A stretch of DNA of 64,000 bases, taken from NCBI GenBank assembly GCA_034927595.1, contig JAYFPQ010000065.1:1-64000 (forward strand). The letters are read 5' to 3'. A program made the position numbers and the translations under genes. This DNA is from UBA7703 sp034927595 (GTDB lineage: Bacteria; Bacillota; Clostridia; Christensenellales; CAG-138). Position 1 is the stretch's first letter. The number at the start of each line of letters is the position of its first letter. Below are positions 50,438 through 59,714 of the stretch, one piece after another. The notes under the pieces were generated by a model. It did not search any database. It saw nothing but the letters and a program-made list of their open reading frames with translations, and was not told where the DNA came from.

Positions 50438-51364
50438 TTACGGTTCCGGCGTTGCGGGCAGGGTGTAATAGCGAACGTAGTCGACGAGCATTTGCTGCGG
50501 AAAAACCGCGTCGTCTACGCCCTTTGCGCCGCCCCAGGTGCCGCCGACCGCCAGGTTCAGAATCAGATGAAACGGAACGTCAAATGGCCATGTTTCCGAC
50601 GAGGCGTTCTCCGCTCTGCGGTAATTCAGCGCTTCCACGCCGTCCTGATAGATCCGCAGGGAATCCTCCGTCCAGAGCAGCCCGTAGATGTGGAACGTGT
50701 CGTCTTTTTTTGTCAGGCGCGAGGAGGCCGTAATCGCGTTGTTTGAAACGGCATTGTTCTGGAAAGTGTGGATGGAATGATGCACGCGCTTTGCGTCGTA
50801 TCCAACCCGCTCCGCCACATCGATTTCGCCGGAATGCAGGTACCCGCCGTAGCGCAAATCGGTTGGCAGCAGCCAGACAGCCGACCAGGTGCCCTTGCCA
50901 ACGGGGAGCGCCGCGCGCACCTCGATATAGCCATAGGTGAGATCGAGTTTACCCTGCGTTGTCAGCCGCGCGGAGGTGTAGGAACGTCCCTCGAACGCTT
51001 CCGCGCGCGCTTCGATCACGAGATTGCCATCCTCGATCCATGCATTTTCCGGACGGTAGTACTCCAGCTCTTCGTTGTAAGGCCAAGGCCCCGTTTCGAA
51101 GTTCCAGACGGTTTCGTCGATCTGTGGTTGGTCAAACTCGTCCGCAAAGGCGAGCACGTAACCCTCCGGCGGGCCCGGCGTCGGCGAGGGGGAGGGTGTT
51201 GGCGAAGGGGTAGGCGAGGGAGTTGGCGTTGGCGAGAGGGTTGGGGACGGCGTCGGCGTTTGAATCGATGGCTTTGGCGCTTCTGCCACGGGCAGACTTG
51301 GCGCGCAAGCGGCGCATGCGGCAAACAACAGAACAACCGCAAGTCGGAACACGGTTTGTCTCAT
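50438..51364 (-). CDS. GH16 family glycoside hydrolase lipoprotein
   Basis: A 308-residue secreted enzyme. The signal peptide ends in a lipoprotein-type stretch (LLFAACAAC, Cys17 or Cys20 as anchor). A PTPSPTP-rich spacer (about 32-65) holds the catalytic domain away from the membrane. The GH16 core has FADEFDQPQIDETVWNF, YGYIEVRAALPVGKGTWSAVW and the catalytic EIDVAE (Glu180, Asp182, Glu185), then WTEDSLRIYQDG. It probably cleaves beta-1,3- or beta-1,3-1,4-glucans (laminarin, lichenan) at the cell surface. Exact specificity is not readable. Confidence 0.92.
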   Translation of the reverse strand: MRQTVFRLAVVLLFAACAACAPSLPVAEAPKPSIQTPTPSPTLSPTPTPSPTPSPTPSPSPTPGPPEGYVLAFADEFDQPQIDETVWNFETGPWPYNEELEYYRPENAWIEDGNLVIEARAEAFEGRSYTSARLTTQGKLDLTYGYIEVRAALPVGKGTWSAVWLLPTDLRYGGYLHSGEIDVAERVGYDAKRVHHSIHTFQNNAVSNNAITASSRLTKKDDTFHIYGLLWTEDSLRIYQDGVEALNYRRAENASSETWPFDVPFHLILNLAVGGTWGGAKGVDDAVFPQQMLVDYVRYYTLPATPEP

Positions 51365-51439
51365 CGAATCCTCCTCACAACTGGATTTGGGTGTCGATCG
51401 AGCTTGAGTGGGCAGAGATCGCTGCCATCACCCGTTCTC

Positions 51440-51979
51440 TTATTTATGCTCAAATATCCGCTCGGTATTAAACCACGCACGCTCACCGAATGGCTTTTTT
51501 ACAGGGCGCTTGACGGGCTCCGAGGCGACGCCGATGGGCAGGTAGCAAACCAGTTCGTATTCCTGTGGAATGCCGAGGAAGTCCGCCATCTGGCGGCCAA
51601 TGCGATCCACGTCGGTAACCTGCCCTTCGACCCAGCAGCTTTCATAACCGAGCGAAACCGCCGCCAGCAGAATGTTTTGAATCGCGGCGGAATAGTCCTG
51701 AATATAAAATGTGCGGTCGCGATAAGCGATGGTCTTCTGCGCGAGCACAAGGATCATTGCAGGGGCGGTGTCGCCAATGTGTTTCTGCGTCAGCGCGACG
51801 AGCGGTTTGAGCAGCGCGGGATCGTCGATGGCGACGAGGTTGGTCGTCTGCTTGTTGCAGCCGGAGGGTGCGGATAGCCCCGCCTCGAGCAGCTGCTGCA
51901 GGTGTTCGCGCGGAACGGGAGTTGGTTCGTATTTACCGCGATAACTGGTGCGGGCAAAAATCGTAGAGAGGGTGTCCAT
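51440..51979 (-). CDS. nitroreductase-family flavoprotein
   Basis: A 179-residue FMN-dependent nitroreductase-fold protein: FARTSYRGKYEPTPVPREHL, LEAGLSAPSGCNKQTTNLVAI (FMN phosphate binding), QDYSAAIQNILLAAVSLGYESCW and a C-terminal CYLPIGVASEPVK. A short member of the family, as in many anaerobes. It would reduce nitro compounds, quinones or flavins with NAD(P)H. The start at 51979 follows AGGAGCGACTCG. Confidence 0.9.
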   Translation of the reverse strand: MDTLSTIFARTSYRGKYEPTPVPREHLQQLLEAGLSAPSGCNKQTTNLVAIDDPALLKPLVALTQKHIGDTAPAMILVLAQKTIAYRDRTFYIQDYSAAIQNILLAAVSLGYESCWVEGQVTDVDRIGRQMADFLGIPQEYELVCYLPIGVASEPVKRPVKKPFGERAWFNTERIFEHK

Positions 51980-52101
51980 CGAGTCGCTCCTTTGCTGCCT
52001 TACGTAAAATGGTGTGGGATGCTGTATAAATTATTCTATCGCGTATCTGCTGTACATGCAAATAGAAAGGGATAAACGGTAGAATGACGTCACATTTCGC
52101 A

Positions 52102-52130
52102 TTGAAACCAGTTTCATTCGTTGCTATAAT
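52102..52130 (+). promoter_or_regulatory. promoter of the acyltransferase gene with short palindrome
   Basis: TTGAAA (52102-52107), 17-base spacer, TATAAT (52125-52130). TGAAAC-CA-GTTTCA (52103-52116) overlaps the -35. Confidence 0.75.
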
Positions 52131-52157
52131 AACATAAGCTGTGCTGGTGGAGGTTAT

Positions 52158-53240
52158 ATGAACGAACGAAATCACGAGATCGATTTTTTTCGGCTGGTAT
52201 TTGCCTTGTTTATCATGGGGCATCATGCGGCTGGGTTACTTGGCTGGAACCATTGCAAAGACGGGGCTATCGGAGTTGAGTTTTTCTTTGTTGTCGCCGG
52301 TGTCTTCTTTGCCCGATCCATCAAACGTGTCGCGTGCGATCCGGATCTGAATCCCCCAAAGTCACTCTATCGTGACTCGGTTCGCTTTATCTTTCATAAG
52401 ATCAGCATTTTCTATCCATACTTCCTATTTTCCTTCATTGTTGCATTCACTGTGCGTCAGATGATTCCTGGAATCCGGCTGTGGAATATTTTGGAAAACG
52501 GCGTTGGTTCCATATGGGAACTGTTGATGCTTCAAACGGCGGGATATGCCGGTTATTGGCCGACCGGCACCGGCTGGTACCTTTCCGCGTTGATTCTCGC
52601 ACAGTGGATTCTTTACCCGCTGGCGCGCAAGAACTATCATCGGTTTATTTATTGGATTTCGCCACTGGCAGTCATTCTGATTAACGGTATCTCCAACTAT
52701 AATTACCCGACCATTCACGGTACGGTCGATCTGTTTCTTGGATTCGCTTCTCGCGGAATACTACGCGCGATCAACGAAATCTGTCTGGGTTCCATTGCGT
52801 ATGAAGTTGCATTGTGGCTCGCAAAGCTCAGTTTAACAAAACTGGCGCGCGGCTTATTGACTGCGCTGGAGGTGTTCTGCTACGGTTTTACCATCGCAAG
52901 CGCCTGGTATATGCCGATTTCGCAATACGATTACGTCCTGTTATTACTGATTGCCATCGCTGTCACCATAACGATCAGCGGACAAGGCTTAATCGGCTCC
53001 TGGTTCCAAGGGCGGCTGCCGCTGGCAAAATTCAGCCTCGTGCTGTTTATGAATCACTTCTACTGGGCTTTAGCCATTCAGGTTTGGCTCCCTCAATGGA
53101 GCGCCGCGCAGAAGACGCTGTTGTTCTTCGGGATTTCGTTTGTCACCGCGATTGTGTGCCTCATTGTGGTGGATGCGATCAAGAGGACCTTCAAACCAGA
53201 GGTTTGGAAGAAGCGTTTATTGAAAGAAGAACCCGTTTAA
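52158..53240 (+). CDS. membrane acyltransferase (OafA/YrhL, Acyl_transf_3 type)
   Basis: A 360-residue protein with about ten hydrophobic helices. The N-terminal motif NHEIDFFRLVFALFIMGHHAAG carries the catalytic-type His pair region, followed by GVEFFFVVAGVFFA. Such enzymes O-acetylate or acylate cell-surface glycans or lipids. GGTGGAGGTTAT supports the start. Base composition is somewhat more AT-rich than most neighbours. It has its own promoter and terminator; the acceptor is unknown. Confidence 0.9.
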   Translation: MNERNHEIDFFRLVFALFIMGHHAAGLLGWNHCKDGAIGVEFFFVVAGVFFARSIKRVACDPDLNPPKSLYRDSVRFIFHKISIFYPYFLFSFIVAFTVRQMIPGIRLWNILENGVGSIWELLMLQTAGYAGYWPTGTGWYLSALILAQWILYPLARKNYHRFIYWISPLAVILINGISNYNYPTIHGTVDLFLGFASRGILRAINEICLGSIAYEVALWLAKLSLTKLARGLLTALEVFCYGFTIASAWYMPISQYDYVLLLLIAIAVTITISGQGLIGSWFQGRLPLAKFSLVLFMNHFYWALAIQVWLPQWSAAQKTLLFFGISFVTAIVCLIVVDAIKRTFKPEVWKKRLLKEEPV

Positions 53241-53264
53241 TCGAGAGTATCCTTCCTTGGCGAA

Positions 53265-53300
53265 AAAGAGACCGGCGACAAAACCGGCCTCTTTGTTTTT
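53265..53300. terminator. terminator between acyltransferase and repeat-protein genes
   Basis: AAAGAG.CCGG/CCGG.CTCTTT stem, then GTTTTTGTT; A-rich on the other side, so probably bidirectional. Confidence 0.82.
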
Positions 53301-53313
53301 GTTCGAATGAATG

Positions 53314-54564
53314 CTAAAAGCTTCCGCGATCCGTGCTGTCGTCGTTTATATACGTTGCATCTTTTGAGTCGCGCGTGGAGATCTCATAGATGTACTCGCT
53401 TTCCAGCGTGAATTCGTAGGTGTCTCCGAAGAGCTGTCGATAGTATACGCCCTCGTCGCCAAACATATCCTCCGGACCAAACCAGCGCGTGCCATACGCC
53501 TGGTTGAGCGTATAGGTGCCTTCGGGCACGCGGACGGTCGCCTTCTTTTCGGAAGAAATGTAGAACGAACAGACGAGATCCCCGTTGGCGGCATAGAGCT
53601 TGAGAAACGAATCATTTGAACTGGAGTTGTAAACCGTAAGTTGCGTTTGGCTGAAATTGTAATTCTCGTTGTGGTAGAGCTCGCCGTTCTTTGGCGCGGC
53701 AAGGACGCAGGCATCCGCACGCAGAAATGCGCCGTCGAAGTCGCCCAGTGCGGCAAATGATTTGTATGCCTCGTAATTCTTGCCATCGGCGAGCAACTGC
53801 TCGGCGGCGGCAAAGTCGATCTTGTTGTCGCAGAGTTCAAGTTTATCGTTCGCATCCTCAAAGTTGCTTTTCGCGGGTGCCGCCAGTTTTACTGCTGCGG
53901 CGGTGTAGTCGCCCTGCTCCATGAGCGCGCAGGCGGCCTGATAGTCCAGCGTGTCCGAGCAGAAGCGGGCACGTTCCTTCGAATTGTTGAAATCGCCAAG
54001 CGCTTCGAACCCTGCTTGTGCTGCCGCGAAATCTCCGGCGGTTTCCAGATCGTCCGCTGCGGCATAATCGATTCGGTTCTGGCAGAACACCGCCATGTCC
54101 GCCGAATCCTGAAAGTCGCCGAGCGAGAGGAAGATCTGTTTTGCTTCGGTCGTGTCGTCGTAGCGATACGGTTCAATCAGGTTGCTCGCGCGGCTATAGG
54201 ACGCCCAGTTCTGGCTTTCGATCGTGCGGTCGGCGGAATCCTTAAAGTGCCCTAGCTTGGCAAACGCCTCCGCCGCCTGAGAGTATTTCTCAGAGTCGAA
54301 CAGCGCGGAAGCTTCCTCGTAGTTCTTCTGGCGAATCGTTCCGAAGACAATCAGAAATAGGATGACGAGCATCGAAAGCCCCACGATGGCGAGAACCGTG
54401 CGCCGCACCTTGGTGGCCGCTTTGTTCTGCAAACCGGTGGAAGCATCCTGCGTTTGGTTCAACAGCGCCGAGAGGTCGGGCGTGGGGGTAGGGTCGCTGG
54501 AAGGAGTGACGGGTGTCGAGGGGGTGTTGTCGGGCAAGTTGGGTTCAGTCGTTTTGAAGGCCAT
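53314..54564 (-). CDS. membrane-anchored TPR-like repeat protein
   Basis: A 416-residue protein from the ATG at 54564 (MAFKTTEPNL), with GGAGG upstream. Residues 1-50 are a Pro/Thr-rich cytoplasmic segment; about 52-74 is a single helix (VLAIVGLSMLVILFLIVFG). Residues 80-300 hold at least five TPR/SEL1-like units with a recurring (LG)DF(x)DS turn: KLGHFKDSADR, SLGDFQDSADM, ALGDFNNSKER, ALGDFDGAFL. The C-terminal 120 residues form a beta-rich domain with VRVPEGTYTLNQAYGTRWFG. Function unknown; a surface scaffold is possible. Confidence 0.8.
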   Translation of the reverse strand: MAFKTTEPNLPDNTPSTPVTPSSDPTPTPDLSALLNQTQDASTGLQNKAATKVRRTVLAIVGLSMLVILFLIVFGTIRQKNYEEASALFDSEKYSQAAEAFAKLGHFKDSADRTIESQNWASYSRASNLIEPYRYDDTTEAKQIFLSLGDFQDSADMAVFCQNRIDYAAADDLETAGDFAAAQAGFEALGDFNNSKERARFCSDTLDYQAACALMEQGDYTAAAVKLAAPAKSNFEDANDKLELCDNKIDFAAAEQLLADGKNYEAYKSFAALGDFDGAFLRADACVLAAPKNGELYHNENYNFSQTQLTVYNSSSNDSFLKLYAANGDLVCSFYISSEKKATVRVPEGTYTLNQAYGTRWFGPEDMFGDEGVYYRQLFGDTYEFTLESEYIYEISTRDSKDATYINDDSTDRGSF

Positions 54565-55029
54565 GATGTGTTTTCCTCCATAGAATATATGTATCAGCAA
54601 TGTGCGAGTCTGGTGCGTCGTGAATAAATACATGGATCAAAAGGGCTGGAAGATGATTCATAGGCGATTCTGATATAGGAATAGATGATACACGCAAAGT
54701 ATCTTCTCTACCAGTATACCGAGTAAGAATCAGGAAGACAAGTGGACAAGAGGATTTGGTTGGGAAGTCTATGAAATGAGGATATGGATAGTAGAACAAA
54801 GCTATGACAAGAAAAGTTTTACACTTCGCCTTGCTCGAATTTCGAAGAGCCAATATATAGGAACTGGAAATAGTCAAGACAGACTGCGGGCTGTCTCAGC
54901 GAATCAAAGTCGATAGCGAGCCTGAGTTCGCCACCCGGGCGCTGAACGCCTGGGTGTAATTCAACAAGGTCGAATATGTGGACTCATAATCTGTTGTATC
55001 TCTCTAATCTGAGGGAGAATACGGAGTAG
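54565..55029. other. AT-rich non-coding stretch with two hairpins
   Basis: No gene is seen. GACAG/CTGTC (about 54879-54896) and a 10-bp stem CACCCGGGCG/CGCCTGGGTG with loop CTGAA (54932-54956) are the only structures. Neither has a T-tract. The second hairpin is GC-rich in an otherwise AT-rich segment at the 3' end of the next gene and may mark the edge of an acquired piece. Confidence 0.5.
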
Positions 55030-57006
55030 CTAATCAACATAAGCTTTTGGAACTGCATATACATAAGTAAAACCGTTAATCTCAAATGAGCGGATGATAT
55101 CGTAATTGCGATATAAATATAACATTGTGTATGGAAAATCTAACGATTGCTCATAGGGATTAATGAATATTGGAGCATCGTTCTTCTGAATGATTGTAGC
55201 ATAGAAGTCCCATGCGGTTTGAGATAACCCTATTGCGGGCGCATCACAGACTCGAATACTGTTTTCCCATCCGAGTTGCGAGTATATATATGCGGTACCA
55301 TTTCCGAGCGCATTTGTGTTTGGGGGCACAGTCTGACGGATTTCACTCAATACGGCGTTCTCTTTACGAACCTGCTCAGAAATAGACTGAATTTGTGTTG
55401 GCTGAAACTGGATCCCTAAAACGACTGCCATGATGCAAAGCAAGAACAGAATGGAACCTGAGAATACTTTTAGAGAACGAGCTAGAATTGTCATGACACT
55501 ATTTTGGGGATTATAAACGCACCAGTCAGTCGCCCACTGCGCAAGCACACCGATTAGTAAACAGGTAACATAGAATACGATATAGAGACCTCCGAATCCA
55601 GCTCTGTTGACAAAGAAAATCAAGGAACCCAGGCCCAGAATTGCCAAACCAGCACATGTTATTTGGGCATTGGTGGAGCCACCGCCACGAAGCAATCGAC
55701 TTTTCAAAAAGCATATCCCGACAAAGAATATAAAAATAAGTGTTATATGCAGCCATAGACTGTTTCCTGATTGAAGCGGAATTTGTAAACCTCTTACAAA
55801 ATCAACACTCCGCCCTAAACTCAATATCGGTACAACAAAAAGACGAAAAGAGAGTGGCTCGCCTCCATTGATTAGATTCCAAAGAGTGGTCATCCCCCAA
55901 GCGGCGAAAAATGCTGCAATGCATGACATTCCATACACAAAAGTTCTAATTAGGAGTGAAGGTAGACGAATGCCTTCTCTGTTTAAAGTCGAAAGAATCA
56001 GCAGACAAGAAGTTGCTACAGCACAGACTAAGCCTGTTTCTAAGTTCCACTGAATAGCAAAGGCTGCTAAAACGAACAGAAATATTTGGTAAGAAATTTT
56101 CTGCAACTTCTTTTTGTATACGCCCCAAGTAAAAATAGCGCTAAAGAGAGCAATAAACAAAAATCGATGAGGATATCCTTGATAAGAAACATACCCGATA
56201 TAGTTTCCTGCACACATACAAACGGAAGCTATTACGGTCATTATCTTGATCCATTGGTTTTTGATCAGTTTGTCAGCGCAGTAGCAATAACAAAGAAAGC
56301 ATACGCCGCATAATACAGCCATTAACTCTGGGAAGTGGGCCAAACCAAAGATTTTCAATAGAGCGGACAAAACAATTGCATAATGGCCATATGTACCGTA
56401 ATTCAAGGCACTGTAAGGTTCATTATAATAAGCATTGTATATGCTATTGAAATAAGCATCTTGATTATAGATTGTGAAAAAAGAGCTTAGATTTGATGGA
56501 AACCAACAAAAGAGAGTAACGAGAAGCGCTGCAAGAATTGAAACCAACCAAAATGCTTTGCTGCTACTCGTTTTTGCATCAAGAAACTGAAACTTGTGCT
56601 GTAAAAAGTAGAGTATTGATAATATACAAGTTACGATCAAGATGAGATGTGAATATCGAAGATTCTGCCAACAAAACACCGTCGGGGCATTTTCCATTTC
56701 CAGCGTATGTACATACATATTGCATAAAATGAATGTCCATCCAGCCAGAAGAATCACCAATAATATTGTTCTATTCCGAGCGCTCAAGTCAGTTAAGAGC
56801 ATTTGATCATTGCGCTTTGGAAGCACAAGCGTTAGTAATGAAAATGCCGTTAATACAAACATTGCTCCTGCTAAACTAAATAAGAACAGGAGCACATCGC
56901 TAGACTCCTGGGTTGCATGACCCAAGGCATAGTCAATAAGAAAGCAAAAACTTGAGAATGCCATAATTAGTGTAACGAGATATGAAGCCTTAGAGCGTGT
57001 TTGCAT
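55030..57006 (-). CDS. large polytopic membrane protein, GT-C glycosyltransferase-like
   Basis: A protein of about 658 residues from the ATG at 57006 (MQTRSKASYL), which has GGGGAAG 7 bases upstream; an ATG six codons earlier is possible. At least twelve hydrophobic helices are visible, with a loop FFTIYNQDAYFNSIYNAYYNEPYSALNYGTYGHY after about helix 5 (read in parts) and a soluble C-terminal domain of about 120 residues. The layout resembles GT-C glycosyltransferases of surface-polysaccharide pathways, but the family motif is not certain. The gene is much more AT-rich than the rest of the window and uses AT-ending codons, which suggests recent transfer. Confidence 0.75.
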   Translation of the reverse strand: MQTRSKASYLVTLIMAFSSFCFLIDYALGHATQESSDVLLFLFSLAGAMFVLTAFSLLTLVLPKRNDQMLLTDLSARNRTILLVILLAGWTFILCNMYVHTLEMENAPTVFCWQNLRYSHLILIVTCILSILYFLQHKFQFLDAKTSSSKAFWLVSILAALLVTLFCWFPSNLSSFFTIYNQDAYFNSIYNAYYNEPYSALNYGTYGHYAIVLSALLKIFGLAHFPELMAVLCGVCFLCYCYCADKLIKNQWIKIMTVIASVCMCAGNYIGYVSYQGYPHRFLFIALFSAIFTWGVYKKKLQKISYQIFLFVLAAFAIQWNLETGLVCAVATSCLLILSTLNREGIRLPSLLIRTFVYGMSCIAAFFAAWGMTTLWNLINGGEPLSFRLFVVPILSLGRSVDFVRGLQIPLQSGNSLWLHITLIFIFFVGICFLKSRLLRGGGSTNAQITCAGLAILGLGSLIFFVNRAGFGGLYIVFYVTCLLIGVLAQWATDWCVYNPQNSVMTILARSLKVFSGSILFLLCIMAVVLGIQFQPTQIQSISEQVRKENAVLSEIRQTVPPNTNALGNGTAYIYSQLGWENSIRVCDAPAIGLSQTAWDFYATIIQKNDAPIFINPYEQSLDFPYTMLYLYRNYDIIRSFEINGFTYVYAVPKAYVD

Positions 57007-57273
57007 AGAAGTACTTCCCCACATGGTTTTATAAAAATTGTACAGCTTAGTACTTATATATAATGTTAAGTTTAATCGACAAAAGCTATTATAAACTACC
57101 AAAAACAGAAAAGCTACCATCCCAATGAATAAGAATCACACAGTGCAGTATTTTCATGTGTATACAGACTGGATCATTCAAATCCTTCTTCCCTCCGTTG
57201 CTTTCCCATCCCCATTGTGTTAAACTCACGGGAACACAACAGAGATTATCTTTCGGATTGGAGCCCAATACCC

Positions 57274-57543
57274 ATGCATGCCATTGTTACCGTCATCGGC
57301 CGCGACCGCGTCGGCATTATCGCGGGCATCTGCGTCGCGCTCGCCAACATCAACGTAAACGTTCTGGACATCAGCCAGACGATTCTCGGCGGCATGTTCA
57401 CGATGATTATGCTCGTGGACGTTCAGGACGCCAGCGTTCCGTTCGACCGGATTGCCACCGCGCTCGACGAAGAGGGCGAGCGGCTCGGCGTGAACATTCG
57501 CATTCAGCGGGAAGACATCTTCAACGCCATGCACCGCGTCTAA
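57274..57543 (+). CDS. ACT-domain protein (UPF0237 type)
   Basis: An 89-residue protein consisting of a single ACT domain: MHAIVTVIGRDRVGIIAGI, then NVLDISQTILGGMFTMIMLV. Such stand-alone ACT proteins sense small ligands, often amino acids. It is followed 14 bp later by the UPF0210 gene, an arrangement conserved in many bacteria and archaea. The start at 57274 has GGAG 14 bases upstream, which is a weak context. Confidence 0.92.
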   Translation: MHAIVTVIGRDRVGIIAGICVALANINVNVLDISQTILGGMFTMIMLVDVQDASVPFDRIATALDEEGERLGVNIRIQREDIFNAMHRV

Positions 57544-57557
57544 GGGGGCGCCATTTC

Positions 57558-58916
57558 ATGATCGACCTCAAGGAAATATTCGAAACACAGCACATGATCG
57601 ACCGCGAGCACCTCGACATTCGCACGATCACGATGGGCATTTCCCTTCGCGACTGCGCGCATAGCGACGTGAACATCGCGACTCGAAAGATATACGACAA
57701 GATTACGCATTGCGCAGAACGGCTCGTCTCCGTCGGCACGGACATTGAGCGCGAAATGGGAATCCCGATCGTTCATAAGCGCATCTCAGTGACGCCCATG
57801 GCGCTGGTTGCCGAGGCGAGCGAAACGGAGGACTATGTTCCCTTTGCAAAGGCGATGGATCGCGCGGCGGAGACCTGCGGCGTGAACTTCATCGGCGGGT
57901 TTTCCGCGCTCGTGCAAAAGGGCTTTACCGTAGGCGACCGTCGGCTGATTCTATCCATTCCGGAAGCGCTCGCGACCACGAAATACGTCTGCTCATCCAT
58001 CAACGTCGCCTCGACGCGCGCGGGCATCAACATGGACGCCGTGCGCCTCATGGGCGAAATCATCAAGGCAACTGCGGAGCGCACCGCCGATCAGGGCGGA
58101 CTGGGCTGCGCAAAGCTCGTGGTCTTCTGTAACGCCGTGGAGGACAACCCGTTTATGGCGGGCGCGTTCCACGGAACGGGCGAGGCGGAGTGCGTCATCA
58201 ACGTTGGTGTGTCCGGCCCCGGCGTGGTGCACCATGCGCTCAAGGAAGTGCGCGGCGCGTCGATTGACGTTGTCGCCGAAACGGTCAAGAAGACCGCGTT
58301 TAAGGTGACGCGCATGGGGCAGCTCATTGCGCGCGAAGCGAGCATTCGGCTCAACGTTCCCTTTGGCATCGTCGATCTCAGCCTAGCGCCGACGCCCGCG
58401 CAGGGAGATTCCGTTGCGCGGATTCTCGAGGAAATGGGGCTGGAACGCTGCGGAACCCACGGCACCACAGCGGCGCTCGCGCTGCTCAACGACGCGGTGA
58501 AAAAGGGCGGGGTCATGGCCTCGTCGCAGGTTGGCGGGCTCTCCGGCGCGTTCATTCCGGTTTCGGAGGACGAGGGGATGATTGCTGCCGCGTTGGCGGG
58601 TACGCTCACGATTGACAAGCTCGAAGCGATGACCTGCGTCTGCTCCGTCGGGCTGGACATGATCGCTGTCCCCGGTGACACGCCCGCCGAGACGCTCTCC
58701 GCAATCATCGCCGACGAAGCCGCGATTGGCATGATCAACAACAAGACCACCGCCGTGCGCATCATTCCCGCGCCGGGCAAACAGGTTGGCGATCTCATCG
58801 AGATGGGCGGCCTGCTCGGCAGCGCGCCGGTGATGCCGGTGCATACGGAATCCAGCGCGGCGTTCATTCAGCGCGGTGGGCGCATTCCCGCGCCGCTCAA
58901 CGCGCTGCGCAATTAA
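57558..58916 (+). CDS. UPF0210 (PFL-family) protein
   Basis: A 452-residue protein of the UPF0210/DUF711 family, distantly related to the pyruvate formate-lyase fold group by name. The core includes DIRTITMGISLRDCAHSD, FIGGFSALVQKG, CSSINVASTRAGINMDAV, NAFHGTGEAE-like AGAFHGTGEAECVINVG and GMINNKTTAVRIIPAPGK. The biochemical function is unknown. AAGGGGGCG precedes the ATG. The preceding ACT gene is its constant partner. Confidence 0.93.
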   Translation: MIDLKEIFETQHMIDREHLDIRTITMGISLRDCAHSDVNIATRKIYDKITHCAERLVSVGTDIEREMGIPIVHKRISVTPMALVAEASETEDYVPFAKAMDRAAETCGVNFIGGFSALVQKGFTVGDRRLILSIPEALATTKYVCSSINVASTRAGINMDAVRLMGEIIKATAERTADQGGLGCAKLVVFCNAVEDNPFMAGAFHGTGEAECVINVGVSGPGVVHHALKEVRGASIDVVAETVKKTAFKVTRMGQLIAREASIRLNVPFGIVDLSLAPTPAQGDSVARILEEMGLERCGTHGTTAALALLNDAVKKGGVMASSQVGGLSGAFIPVSEDEGMIAAALAGTLTIDKLEAMTCVCSVGLDMIAVPGDTPAETLSAIIADEAAIGMINNKTTAVRIIPAPGKQVGDLIEMGGLLGSAPVMPVHTESSAAFIQRGGRIPAPLNALRN

Positions 58917-58932
58917 CCGAACAAGCAACATA

Positions 58933-58958
58933 AAAAGCAGCCCGCCGGAAGGCGGGCT
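58933..58958 (-). terminator. terminator of the thioesterase gene
   Basis: AGCCCGCC/GGCGGGCT with a GGAA loop. The minus strand continues CTTTTTA. It also lies after the convergent UPF0210 gene. Confidence 0.82.
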
Positions 58959-58976
58959 GTCGTGTTATAGACGAAT

Positions 58977-59489
58977 TTAGTCTTGCGGTAAGTCGATTTC
59001 CGCCGGATCGTTCTCGCGCGGGTACACGCGCCAGCTTTCGCCGTTCGCGTCAAAATCCGCAATGTTCGGCAGCGGCATCTTCATGTATTTTCCCGTTGCG
59101 GTTGCGGCGACTTCGCCGCCGGGCAGCAGGAGTTCCCCTTCGCCGGTGAACACGCGGCGGTTGTTCGCGGTAATTCGGCCAACGACTTTGAGCTCAACGT
59201 CGTATGGCACGGGTTTCTTATATTGTAGTGAGAGCTCCGCGGTCACGGCCCAGGTATCCGGCTCGGCAATGTTGATTGCCCGGCCAATCGTCTCGTCCAG
59301 CAGCGCGGCGATGATTCCGCCATGCAGCCGCCCGGGATAGCTCTGGTGCTCGCTGTGCGGCGTTACGAGCGCGGCGAGCGAACCGTCCTCCAGCTCGTAA
59401 AAATCGGTGTGCAGTCCAAAGGGATTCTTGACCCCGCAGATGAAGCAATGGGTTGCAGCGTTCTGCTTTTTTAAGACGGTTTTCTTCAA
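58977..59489 (-). CDS. PaaI-type hotdog thioesterase
   Basis: A protein of about 170 residues. TTG at 59489 (reading KKTVLKKQNAATHC) is the preferred start because GAGGTG lies 5 bases upstream; an ATG at 59522 would place that site inside the gene. The core YPGRLHGGIIAALLDETIGRAIN carries the hotdog HGG motif and catalytic-type residues. An N-terminal CFICG pair may bind metal. It hydrolyses acyl-CoA thioesters; substrate unknown. Confidence 0.85.
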   Translation of the reverse strand: MKKTVLKKQNAATHCFICGVKNPFGLHTDFYELEDGSLAALVTPHSEHQSYPGRLHGGIIAALLDETIGRAINIAEPDTWAVTAELSLQYKKPVPYDVELKVVGRITANNRRVFTGEGELLLPGGEVAATATGKYMKMPLPNIADFDANGESWRVYPRENDPAEIDLPQD

Positions 59490-59639
59490 ATTATCACCTC
59501 GTTGTCTGGGGAATGAGATCATCGGCGTTTCGAACGAAACCGATTGGGCAGATCATAACAAATTTGGATGCTTCGTGCAAGAAGAAGCAGGTAGCATTTG
59601 ATTTTTTATCGCCGGGGCAAACTTTCGCAAGACGGAGGT

Positions 59640-59669
59640 TGACAGGAAATTGCGCGTTACGATACGATA
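59640..59669 (+). promoter_or_regulatory. promoter of fhs-folD
   Basis: TTGACA (59640-59645), 18-base spacer, TACGAT (59664-59669), 45 bases before the fhs start. Confidence 0.7.
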
Positions 59670-59714
59670 GACCGAACAAAACAATCCGCAAGCCCTAACA
59701 GAAGGAGAACTGGA

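Noticed and set aside
54932..54956. tRNA-like or group II intron-like element at the GC-rich hairpin
   Set aside because: Only one stem-loop is seen; no acceptor stem, T-arm or intron domain V pattern can be built around it.
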